From Lachnospira eligens (lineage in GTDB: Bacteria; Bacillota; Clostridia; Lachnospirales; Lachnospiraceae): a stretch of 64,000 bases of DNA. Each line of letters begins with the position of its first letter. Within the stretch, counting starts at the first letter, position 1. The stretch spans positions 1 through 64,000 of the forward strand of contig NZ_WKRD01000007.1 of assembly GCF_009680455.1 (NCBI RefSeq). Reading direction: 5' to 3'. The notes beneath the pieces are model-generated. The model did no database searches. It was given only the letters and a program-made list of their open reading frames with translations, and was not told the DNA's origin. Below, piece by piece: positions 1 through 5,974 of the stretch. The position numbers and the translations under genes were made by a program.

Positions 1-4
1 AGGG

Positions 5-27
5 CTTAACCAAGAGAAAAGGTTAAG
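5..27. repeat. Small perfect hairpin at window edge
   Basis: CTTAACC (5-11) and GGTTAAG (21-27) form a perfect 7-bp inverted repeat around a 9-nt A-rich loop. No T-run follows on either strand, so it is not a convincing terminator. It may belong to a gene that ends left of the window. Nothing else is visible before the tRNA promoter. Confidence 0.4.
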
Positions 28-83
28 ACGGTTTGGATAGAACAAAGAGAGTTATTCTTAAGAGTAATCGGATGAAAAAGTAT

Positions 84-112
84 TTGCAAAGACAGATATG
101 GTATGATATATT
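84..112 (+). promoter_or_regulatory. Probable sigma-A promoter of tRNA-Trp
   Basis: TTGCAA (84-89) and TATATT (107-112) are separated by exactly 17 bp. The predicted start lies about 35 bp before the mature tRNA. Confidence 0.55.
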
Positions 113-153
113 TAATGTGCAGTTTTGAAGGAACAATCCTTCTCCTTAAAGAT

Positions 154-224
154 AGGGGATTGGTCAAATGGTATGATAGGGGTCTCCAAAACCTTTGGTG
201 GGAGTTCGATTCTCTCATCCCCTG
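154..224 (+). tRNA. tRNA-Trp (anticodon CCA)
   Basis: A full cloverleaf can be folded by hand. The acceptor stem AGGGGAT (154-160) pairs with ATCCCCT (217-223), with discriminator G224. The D-arm is GTCA/TGAT, the anticodon stem GGGGT/ACCTT holds loop CTCCAAA with anticodon CCA at 186-188, and the T-arm GGGAG/CTCTC encloses TTCGATT. CCA reads UGG, so this is tRNA-Trp. The 3' CCA is not encoded. It has its own promoter and terminator, so it looks like a single-gene unit. Confidence 0.95.
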
Positions 225-230
225 CTATTT

Positions 231-269
231 AAAGGATTTAAGTTGAATTTCAGCTTGAATCCTTTTTTT
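231..269 (+). terminator. Rho-independent terminator of tRNA-Trp
   Basis: A 12-bp stem (231-242 with 254-265, one G-T pair) is followed directly by a T-run. It begins 7 nt after the tRNA ends. Confidence 0.85.
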
Positions 270-333
270 GCATTTAAAAAGATTAATTATAAAGTTGCTA
301 AAACTATATAATAATAATGATGAGGAGATAATC

Positions 334-834
334 ATGAATGAATCTAAATATGAGCATATAGTACACCCATTTCCACCGTTGTATAACAGTGAATCAAGAA
401 TACTGATACTTGGAAGTCTGCCATCAGTTAAGTCAAGAGAGCAGATGTTTTTTTATGGACATCCGCAGAACAGATTCTGGAAAATGATTAGTGGCGTATT
501 TGAAGAGGCAGTTCCGCAGACGATAGAAGAAAAGAAGGCATTTATGTTAAAGCATAATATTGCAATGTGGGATACGATATACAGCTGTGACATAATTGGT
601 TCTAGTGACAGTAGTATTAAGAATGTTGTGCCAACAGATTTAAAAAGCATTATAGATAATTCTAAGATTGAAAAAGTAATATGTAATGGGAAAACATCAG
701 GGAAATATTATGAAAAATATCAGATGAAATATCTGGGAATTAAACCAGATATTCTTCCCTCAACAAGTCCTGCAAATGCTGCATATTCATTGGGTAAACT
801 TGTTGAGATATGGAAGAAATCTATAATATATTAG
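334..834 (+). CDS. DNA-deoxyinosine glycosylase (uracil-DNA glycosylase superfamily)
   Basis: 166 aa, cytosolic. The protein resembles the small bacterial hypoxanthine/deoxyinosine glycosylases of the uracil-DNA glycosylase superfamily, which excise deaminated purines and start base-excision repair. Visible family signatures are the early ILGSLPS motif with the following FFYGHPQNRFWK stretch, and the C-terminal LPSTSPAN motif that plays the role of motif 2. The ATG at 334 is chosen because GAGGAG lies at 322-327 with good spacing. An in-frame TTG at 268 would fall inside the tRNA terminator. The gene has no obvious partner: downstream is a regulator remnant on the other strand. Exact substrate preference (hypoxanthine versus uracil) is inferred from family likeness. 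Confidence 0.82.
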   Translation: MNESKYEHIVHPFPPLYNSESRILILGSLPSVKSREQMFFYGHPQNRFWKMISGVFEEAVPQTIEEKKAFMLKHNIAMWDTIYSCDIIGSSDSSIKNVVPTDLKSIIDNSKIEKVICNGKTSGKYYEKYQMKYLGIKPDILPSTSPANAAYSLGKLVEIWKKSIIY

Positions 835-842
835 CTTTTTAA

Positions 843-1034
843 TTATTTTTCAGGTTTAACAACATTAAGAGGCATCATAAGATGATCTATGAGGATGCTA
901 TAAGCTTTATCACCATTACCAGCTTTGAGATAATCAAAGTATTTCTTGTGTTCATCTAATGTACCAGTAATACGTCCATCAACCTCAAGAGCTGACTGAG
1001 AAGTAAGTTTTATCAGATACATTAGTCTTTGAAA
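843..1034 (-). pseudogene. C-terminal remnant of a GntR/FadR-type regulator (FCD domain)
   Basis: The minus strand reads about 63 codons ending at TAA (843-845), containing EHKKYFDYLKAGNGDKAYS followed by an LIDHLMMPL-like helix. That pattern (EH..I..AL..GD...A....HL) closes the FCD effector domain of GntR/FadR regulators. The N-terminal winged helix and most of the FCD domain are absent. Beyond 1034 the frame runs into a plus-strand terminator and then a stop, with no start or Shine-Dalgarno site. I read it as the tail of a regulator lost by deletion. This also accounts for most of the gap between 835 and 1139, which holds no intact gene. Confidence 0.6.
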
Positions 1035-1042
1035 AATGTGAA

Positions 1043-1077
1043 GGCACGGGCTGTCAGTTTGGCAGTCCGCGTCTTTT
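1043..1077 (+). terminator. Rho-independent terminator
   Basis: An 11-bp stem (1043-1053 with 1063-1073, one mismatch and two G-T pairs) is followed by TTTT. It would end plus-strand transcripts that read past the glycosylase gene and the GntR remnant. Confidence 0.6.
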
Positions 1078-1080
1078 AAT

Positions 1081-1109
1081 TTGCCAATAAATAAATACTA
1101 TGATATCAT
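1081..1109 (+). promoter_or_regulatory. Probable promoter of the GNAT-hypB operon
   Basis: TTGCCA (1081-1086) and TATCAT (1104-1109) are spaced 17 bp apart, directly after the preceding terminator and 30 bp before the GNAT start. Confidence 0.55.
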
Positions 1110-1139
1110 TAATTATTATGTGGAAAAGGAATGATTCAT

Positions 1140-1595
1140 ATGGATAATATTATTATAAGAAGCATGAAAGAAGAGGATTCTTCAGAAGTCCTTGAGATGA
1201 TGAAGGTGTTTTATGCCTCACCAGCACTGCTTTCAGACCCTTCAGAGGATGTTATGAAAAGGGATATTGCAGATTGTCTTGGAGATAATCCATTTATAGA
1301 GTGTTTTGTGTTCGAGAATAACACAGGTGTCATCATGGGTTATTCAATGGTTGCACACAGCTATTCTACTGAATGTGGTGGTAATTGTGAGTGGGTTGAG
1401 GACATATATATTAAGCCGGATTACAGAGGAAAGAATATTGCAGGTGAGTTCTTTGAACATCTTGACAATATGTATGGAAAAGAAGCTGTAAGATTCAGAC
1501 TTGAGGTTGAAGAAGAGAATGAAAGAGCAGTGAAAGCATACAAGAAGGCTGGATTTGAGAGACTCGGTTATGTGCAGATGGCTAAGGATTACTAA
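1140..1595 (+). CDS. GNAT family N-acetyltransferase
   Basis: 151 aa, cytosolic. It has the GNAT fold signature: an N-terminal IIIRSMKEED strand-helix, a central VEDIYIKPDYRGKNIAGEFF segment carrying the acetyl-CoA pyrophosphate loop (R-G-K-N-I/A), and a C-terminal NERAVKAYKKAGFERLGY motif. The acceptor substrate cannot be read from sequence. AAAAGGA at 1124-1130 favours the ATG at 1140 over one at 1131 that abuts the ribosome site. It is the first gene of an operon with two HypB-like GTPases and a small membrane protein. The next gene starts 11 nt after its stop. Confidence 0.85.
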   Translation: MDNIIIRSMKEEDSSEVLEMMKVFYASPALLSDPSEDVMKRDIADCLGDNPFIECFVFENNTGVIMGYSMVAHSYSTECGGNCEWVEDIYIKPDYRGKNIAGEFFEHLDNMYGKEAVRFRLEVEEENERAVKAYKKAGFERLGYVQMAKDY

Positions 1596-1606
1596 TTGGA
1601 GTTGTT

Positions 1607-2317
1607 ATGAATAATAGTTATAATGAAAGAAGCATGAAGATAATTGACCTTAAGAAAACTATTTTAGAGGACAATGACGTTGATGCTGACAGATTAAGAG
1701 AAGAGTTAAAGAAGAAAAATGTATTTTATATGAATGTCATGTCAAGTCCCGGTTCGGGTAAGACTACAACTATTGTTGGTACAATTGAAAGACTTAGGAA
1801 ACATTTTAATATAGGTGTAATGGAAGCAGACATTGATTCGGATGTTGATGCACTTACTGTTGCTAAGGCAGGAGTGTCAGCAGTACAGCTGCACACAGGC
1901 GGAATGTGTCATCTTGATGCTGATATGTCAAGACAGGGAATGGCTGCGTTAGAAGCTGAAGCAGATAATACACTTGATTTTATTATACTCGAGAACGTTG
2001 GTAATCTTGTGTGTCCGGCTGAGTTTGATACAGGCGCATGTCTTAATGTGGCAATTCTTTCAGTTCCGGAAGGAGATGATAAACCGCTTAAGTATCCGCT
2101 TATGTTTGAGAAGTGTCAGGTTGTGATTATTAATAAGATTGATTCCATGCCGGCATTTGATTTTGATATGGATAGGGTTAAGGATAATATTGCAATGAGA
2201 AATCCGGAAGCAGTAGTTTTCCCTATTTCTGCAAGAACAGGAGAAGGAATGGATGCATGGTGCGAATGGCTAAAAGACAATGCAGCACAATATTTAGGAG
2301 AGAACCAGAATGGGTAA
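1607..2317 (+). CDS. hypB: HypB-like nickel-insertion GTPase, copy 1
   Basis: 236 aa SIMIBI-class GTPase, cytosolic. HypB delivers nickel to [NiFe]-hydrogenase precursors with HypA. Visible here are the P-loop SSPGSGKTTT (residues 46-55), the EADIDSDVDA switch segment, the G-domain metal-site residues Cys101-His102 (in GGMCHLDADM) and Cys136 (in NLVCPAEFD), and the NKID guanine motif. The N-terminal CxxCGC and His-rich nickel store of some HypBs are absent. GGAG at 1598-1601 supports the ATG at 1607. The gene overlaps the second hypB-like gene by 8 nt. No hypA, hydrogenase or urease gene lies in the window, so the client enzyme is unknown. UreG is less likely, because UreG usually has a GPVGSGKT-type P-loop. 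Confidence 0.85.
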   Translation: MNNSYNERSMKIIDLKKTILEDNDVDADRLREELKKKNVFYMNVMSSPGSGKTTTIVGTIERLRKHFNIGVMEADIDSDVDALTVAKAGVSAVQLHTGGMCHLDADMSRQGMAALEAEADNTLDFIILENVGNLVCPAEFDTGACLNVAILSVPEGDDKPLKYPLMFEKCQVVIINKIDSMPAFDFDMDRVKDNIAMRNPEAVVFPISARTGEGMDAWCEWLKDNAAQYLGENQNG

Positions 2318-2987
2318 TGTAAGAGTAATTGATGTACATCAGAGTGTTTATGCCGTTAATGATGAGATAGCTGCTAAGACAAGGGCAAGGCTTAAGGAAG
2401 AGAAAACATTTATGGTTAATCTTATGTCAAGTCCGGGAGCAGGTAAGACTACAACTCTGATAAGAACAGCTAATATGTTAGGAGACAGATATCGTATAGG
2501 TGTAATGGAAGCAGATATTGATTCTTCTGTTGATGCTGAGAAGATGGCGGCAGCAGGGGTTACTTCAATTCAGGTGCATACAGGCGGAGAGTGTGCGATG
2601 GACGCTCATATGACCATGCAGGCACTTGATGAATTTGACACAGAGGGGCTTGATCTTCTTGTTATGGAGAATGTCGGTAATCTAGTATGTCCGGCTGAGA
2701 CAGACACAGGAGCATCGCGTAATGTCGTTATTCTTTCGTATCCTGAGGGTGATGATAAGCCACTTAAATATCCTCTTATGTTCGAGGTGTGTCATGTAGT
2801 TCTTATCAATAAAATAGATACTAAAGAGTATTTTGATTTTGATGACAAAGCAGTTGTTGAAAGAATTCACGAAAGAAATCCATTGGCAAAGGTATTTTTC
2901 GTATCAGCTAAGACTGGCGAAGGCTTTGAAGAATGGATAAGCTGGCTTGACAATAATATTAAGGAATGGATTGGAGGTACAGTCTGA
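2310..2987 (+). CDS. HypB-like GTPase, copy 2 (altered metal site)
   Basis: 225 aa, clearly paralogous to the preceding protein along its length. It has P-loop SSPGAGKTTT (about residues 40-49), EADIDSSVDA, NLVCPAETD (Cys127) and the NKID motif. The key difference is the metal site: Cys95 is kept but the adjacent His of HypB is Ala96 (GGECAMDAHM), with a His four residues on. It may therefore bind a different metal, bind it more weakly, or act mainly as a regulatory partner. It starts inside the end of copy 1, and its TGA overlaps the ATG of the next small gene, so the three are very likely translationally coupled. A heterodimer with copy 1 is possible, since HypB acts as a dimer; this is inference. 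Confidence 0.82.
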   Translation: MGNVRVIDVHQSVYAVNDEIAAKTRARLKEEKTFMVNLMSSPGAGKTTTLIRTANMLGDRYRIGVMEADIDSSVDAEKMAAAGVTSIQVHTGGECAMDAHMTMQALDEFDTEGLDLLVMENVGNLVCPAETDTGASRNVVILSYPEGDDKPLKYPLMFEVCHVVLINKIDTKEYFDFDDKAVVERIHERNPLAKVFFVSAKTGEGFEEWISWLDNNIKEWIGGTV

Positions 2988-3145
2988 TGGTAGACAGTCG
3001 TAATTTTAAAAAACAGAATCAGAAAGGACAGGGGTTAAAGAAGCATAAGTGGATTCCGCTTGTTGTTATCGTAGTGCTTGCACTTGTACTTATTCTTATA
3101 CAGTATTTTATGATTGATATACTTATGGCAGTCAACACAAAATAG
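2987..3145 (+). CDS. Small single-pass membrane protein (52 aa) coupled to hypB copy 2
   Basis: The ATG overlaps the upstream stop codon as TGATG, and the frame runs 52 codons to TAG at 3143-3145. The N-terminal third is strongly basic (KKQNQKGQGLKKHKW). It is followed by one hydrophobic stretch of about 25 residues (IPLVVIVVLALVLILIQYFM) and a short tail ending AVNTK. I recognise no family. Overlap coupling and the ordered basic-then-hydrophobic layout argue that it is real. It could tether the GTPases to the membrane or assist metal transport, but nothing in the sequence proves either. The plus-strand terminator for this operon lies inside the opposing subtilase gene. Confidence 0.7.
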   Translation: MVDSRNFKKQNQKGQGLKKHKWIPLVVIVVLALVLILIQYFMIDILMAVNTK

Positions 3146-3146
3146 T

Positions 3147-3953
3147 TCATATATTCATGAATTCGGAAAGATTTAATAATCCCCAGCCCTGCAGATTATC
3201 TGGCAGGGCTTTTTTAGTACAGCAGGAATGGAGTCTTTTCTTTATCTCTTTAGGAGACATGTCTTTTTTTATCAGAACATCTGCAATTGCACCTGAAACA
3301 ACCGGGGCAGACATGGAAGTTCCACTTTTTACAGAATATCCGCTAACGGAATTATTGCACGACCTGATATATGAACCATTTACAATAAGCTCTGGTTTGA
3401 CTATACATTCACTGGTTGGACCTCTTCCTGAATAGAAATCTTTGCCATCCGGGGAACCGACTGTGATAATTTTTTTGCAGGTTCCGGGGATTGCAACAGT
3501 CTGTCGTCCAGGCCCTTCATTTCCAGCGGCTGCGACAACAATTATATTATTGTCCCAAAGCTTTTCAATTGCTTTTTCAAGAGCAATGAGGTTTTCCTTT
3601 TCGCCAAATGTGGTTGCACCGAAGGATATATTGACAACTCTTATATTCAAATCTTTCTGATGGGAGATTATCCAGCCAGCAGCATCTAAAACATTTTCTA
3701 TCCTGCCATTACCAAGTCTGTCTAATACTTTGATTCCTGCGAGACTGGCAGCAGGGCAGATTCCTTTGATTCTGCCGTGGCTTGCATAACCGCTGCCAGC
3801 GATAATTCCACTTACATGGGTGCCATGTCCACAGTCGTCATAAGCATTTTTTCTGCCATTGACAAAGTCCTTGAAAGCTACTATACGGTTTTTGAAATCT
3901 ATATGAGGATATATTCCTGAATCTATTACAGCAACAGTGATTAATTTATTCAT
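3147..3953 (-). CDS. S8 family (subtilisin-like) serine peptidase, cytosolic
   Basis: 268 aa. The catalytic triad is complete: Asp in AVIDSGIYPH near the N terminus, His in GHGTHVSGIIAG, and Ser in SGTSMSAPVVSG, with the oxyanion-hole Asn in AAGNEGPG. There is no signal peptide or propeptide, and catalytic Asp is only about ten residues from the start. The protein therefore resembles intracellular subtilisins or AprX-like minimal subtilases rather than secreted ones. I see no good Shine-Dalgarno site before the start at 3953, yet no alternative start is possible. The last 20 or so codons overlap a plus-strand terminator hairpin, and the gene converges with the 52-aa gene one base away. Confidence 0.9.
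   Translation of the reverse strand: MNKLITVAVIDSGIYPHIDFKNRIVAFKDFVNGRKNAYDDCGHGTHVSGIIAGSGYASHGRIKGICPAASLAGIKVLDRLGNGRIENVLDAAGWIISHQKDLNIRVVNISFGATTFGEKENLIALEKAIEKLWDNNIIVVAAAGNEGPGRQTVAIPGTCKKIITVGSPDGKDFYSGRGPTSECIVKPELIVNGSYIRSCNNSVSGYSVKSGTSMSAPVVSGAIADVLIKKDMSPKEIKKRLHSCCTKKALPDNLQGWGLLNLSEFMNI
3185..3215 (+). terminator. Terminator of the GNAT-hypB operon, nested in the subtilase 3' end
   Basis: AGCCCTGC (3185-3192) pairs with GCAGGGCT (3203-3210), followed by five T. It sits about 40 nt after the 52-aa gene stop, on the strand opposite the last codons of the subtilase. Confidence 0.8.
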
Positions 3954-4051
3954 AATAATTATTTTCAGAACATAATTTATATTTTAGTATATTCAGATTA
4001 GGTGGTTTAGTGCGGTTATATTACAGGGATTAGATGTGACTAATTATTCAT

Positions 4052-4079
4052 TTGCTTTTTTATAAAAAATTGATATAAT
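4052..4079 (+). promoter_or_regulatory. Probable promoter of the SDR gene
   Basis: TTGCTT (4052-4057) and TATAAT (4074-4079) with 16-bp spacing, about 30 bp before the start codon. Confidence 0.55.
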
Positions 4080-4108
4080 TTAAATATAAAAATTATGGAG
4101 GTACTTTA

Positions 4109-4870
4109 ATGAAACAGTTAAAGGAAAAAGTTGCTATTGTAACAGGAGCAGGTCAGGGAATAGGTAAAGGAATTGCTCTTTGTCTTGCAAAAAGAGGGGT
4201 TAAGGTTATTGCAACGGGACGTAGAGCAGAGCCAATTGAGCAGACAATTGCAGAAATTAAGGAATTAGGAGGAGAAGGCTTCGCCATGACATGTGATTCA
4301 GCAGACAGAGCAAGAGTTGAAGAGGTTGTTAAGGCTGCTGCAGAAAAGTATGGAACAGTTGATGTTGTAGTTAATAACGCACAGGCTATTGTTCCTTCTG
4401 CTCCAGTTGAAGAAACTTCTTATGATAATATGCTTAAGGCATGGCAGAGTGGTGTAATTGGTTCGCTTAACTATATGCAGGCTGCATTCCCTTATATGAA
4501 GGAACAGCATGAAGGAAGAATTATTAACTTCGCTTCTGCAACAGGTATGTTTGGTATTGCAGGACAGTTAGCTTATGGTTCTAACAAGGAAGCATTAAGA
4601 GGTATGACTAAGATTGCAGCTAAGGAATGGGGACAGTATGGTATATGTGTCAATATCGTTCTTCCAGGAGCGGAATCACCAGCAGCTAAGGCATGGGCTG
4701 AGAAATTTCCAGAGGAATATGCGAAGCAGGTTAACCTTAATCCTATGAAGCGTTTTGGTGATCCAGAGATAGATATTGCTCCTGTCATTGCATTTTTAGC
4801 AGGTCCGGATTCATGTTATTTCTCAGGACAGAGTGTGATTGTTGATGGTGCTAATTCTATAATGCCATAA
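4109..4870 (+). CDS. SDR family NAD(P)-dependent oxidoreductase
   Basis: 253 aa classical short-chain dehydrogenase, cytosolic. Features in order: dinucleotide-binding TGAGQGIGKG (about residues 12-21), ATGRR just after beta-2 that suggests NADP(H) preference, the NNAQA variant of the structural NNAG motif, the catalytic Ser in INFASATG, and the catalytic YGSNK (Tyr and Lys). The C terminus FSGQSVIVDGANSIMP is typical. The substrate is not predictable; FabG-like or sugar-alcohol dehydrogenase roles are both possible. TGGAGG supports the start. It appears monocistronic, since carbamate kinase downstream has its own promoter. Confidence 0.85.
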   Translation: MKQLKEKVAIVTGAGQGIGKGIALCLAKRGVKVIATGRRAEPIEQTIAEIKELGGEGFAMTCDSADRARVEEVVKAAAEKYGTVDVVVNNAQAIVPSAPVEETSYDNMLKAWQSGVIGSLNYMQAAFPYMKEQHEGRIINFASATGMFGIAGQLAYGSNKEALRGMTKIAAKEWGQYGICVNIVLPGAESPAAKAWAEKFPEEYAKQVNLNPMKRFGDPEIDIAPVIAFLAGPDSCYFSGQSVIVDGANSIMP

Positions 4871-4894
4871 TGGCTATATACATGTTGAAATAAT

Positions 4895-4923
4895 TTGCTT
4901 TTTGGCGGTTCATGGAATATAAT
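4895..4923 (+). promoter_or_regulatory. Probable promoter of carbamate kinase
   Basis: TTGCTT (4895-4900) and TATAAT (4918-4923) with 17-bp spacing, 39 bp before the start codon. Confidence 0.6.
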
Positions 4924-4962
4924 ATTTACATCAATAATAATCGTGTATGAGAGGTTTATGTT

Positions 4963-5901
4963 ATGGATAATAAGAGAATTGTAGTTGCCTTAGGAAGAAA
5001 TGCATTTGGAGAAACATTTCCAGAGCAGCAGCAGAATGTTAAGAAAGCAGCAGTGGCAATAGCTGATCTTGTAGAAGCTAAGTATCAGGTTGTTATTACG
5101 CACAGTAATGGACCACAGGTCGGTATGATTCAGACAGCAATGACTGAGTTTGCAAGACTTGAGCCTGATGACAGAACAGTTGCTCCTATGTCTGTATGCG
5201 GAGCCATGAGTGAAGGTTATATTGGATATGATCTTCAGAATGCCATAAGAGAAGAGCTTATTAACAGAGGAATATATAAGACAGTTTCAACTATTATTAC
5301 TCAGGTAAGAGTTGATCCTTTTGACATTGCTTTCAGTGAACCATCTAAGGTTATTGGTAGATATATGTCTAAAGAAGAAGCTGATGCTGAAGAAGAGAAG
5401 GGAAATTATGTAGTTGAAGAAGAGCCAGGTAAGTTCAGAAGAATAATTGCTTCACCTATGCCTATTGATATATATGAGATTGATGCTGTCAAGGCATTAC
5501 TTGATGCAGATCAGGTTGTTATTGCAGCGGGCGGTGGTGGAATTCCTGTATTACAGCAAGGTTCACATCTTAAGGGTGCAAGTGCTATTATTGAAAAGGA
5601 TTATACAGCTGCCAAGTTAGCAGAGCTTGTTGGAGCGGGAACATTACTTTTCCTTACAGCATATGATAAGCTTACTATAGGAAAGGGAACACCAGAGGAG
5701 AAGGTATTTGATACAGTTTCTGCAACAGATCTTCACCAGTATATTAAGGATGGTCACTTCCCAGCAGTTACAACTTTCCCTAAGGTTGATGCATCTATTA
5801 GATTCGTAACAGCAGATAAGGAAAGAAAGGCTGTTATTGCTAATCTTGAGAAGGCTAAGGAAGGTCTTGCTGGAAAGACAGGAACAACAATTACAGCGTA
5901 A
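4963..5901 (+). CDS. arcC: Carbamate kinase
   Basis: 312 aa, normal family length, cytosolic. It interconverts carbamoyl phosphate plus ADP with ATP plus carbamate, usually the last ATP-yielding step of arginine, citrulline or purine-derived carbamoyl catabolism. Family motifs are ALGRNAFG at the N terminus, THSNGPQVGM, the AMSEGYIGYDLQN helix, VVIAAGGGGIPV, and KGASAIIEKDYTAAKLA. The first two differ from the common ALGGNAL and HGNGPQVG by G-to-R and G-to-S changes, which I have seen in clostridial forms. No arginine deiminase or transcarbamylase lies nearby, so the carbamoyl-phosphate source is unclear. It has its own promoter and ends in a strong shared terminator with asnB. Confidence 0.9.
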   Translation: MDNKRIVVALGRNAFGETFPEQQQNVKKAAVAIADLVEAKYQVVITHSNGPQVGMIQTAMTEFARLEPDDRTVAPMSVCGAMSEGYIGYDLQNAIREELINRGIYKTVSTIITQVRVDPFDIAFSEPSKVIGRYMSKEEADAEEEKGNYVVEEEPGKFRRIIASPMPIDIYEIDAVKALLDADQVVIAAGGGGIPVLQQGSHLKGASAIIEKDYTAAKLAELVGAGTLLFLTAYDKLTIGKGTPEEKVFDTVSATDLHQYIKDGHFPAVTTFPKVDASIRFVTADKERKAVIANLEKAKEGLAGKTGTTITA

Positions 5902-5919
5902 TATTTTACTCATAATATC

Positions 5920-5955
5920 AAATAAGGCACGGACATTCATGTCCGTGCCTTATTT
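5920..5955. terminator. Bidirectional terminator between arcC and asnB
   Basis: A perfect 17-bp stem (5920-5936 with 5939-5955) with a 2-nt apex is flanked by A and T tracts on both sides. It separates the converging arcC and asnB genes. Confidence 0.9.
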
Positions 5956-5974
5956 GCAAATACAAATTTAAATA

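Noticed and set aside
1043..1077. Extension of the GntR remnant further upstream on the minus strand
   Set aside because: The frame stays open but crosses a plus-strand terminator and shows no helix-turn-helix or start.
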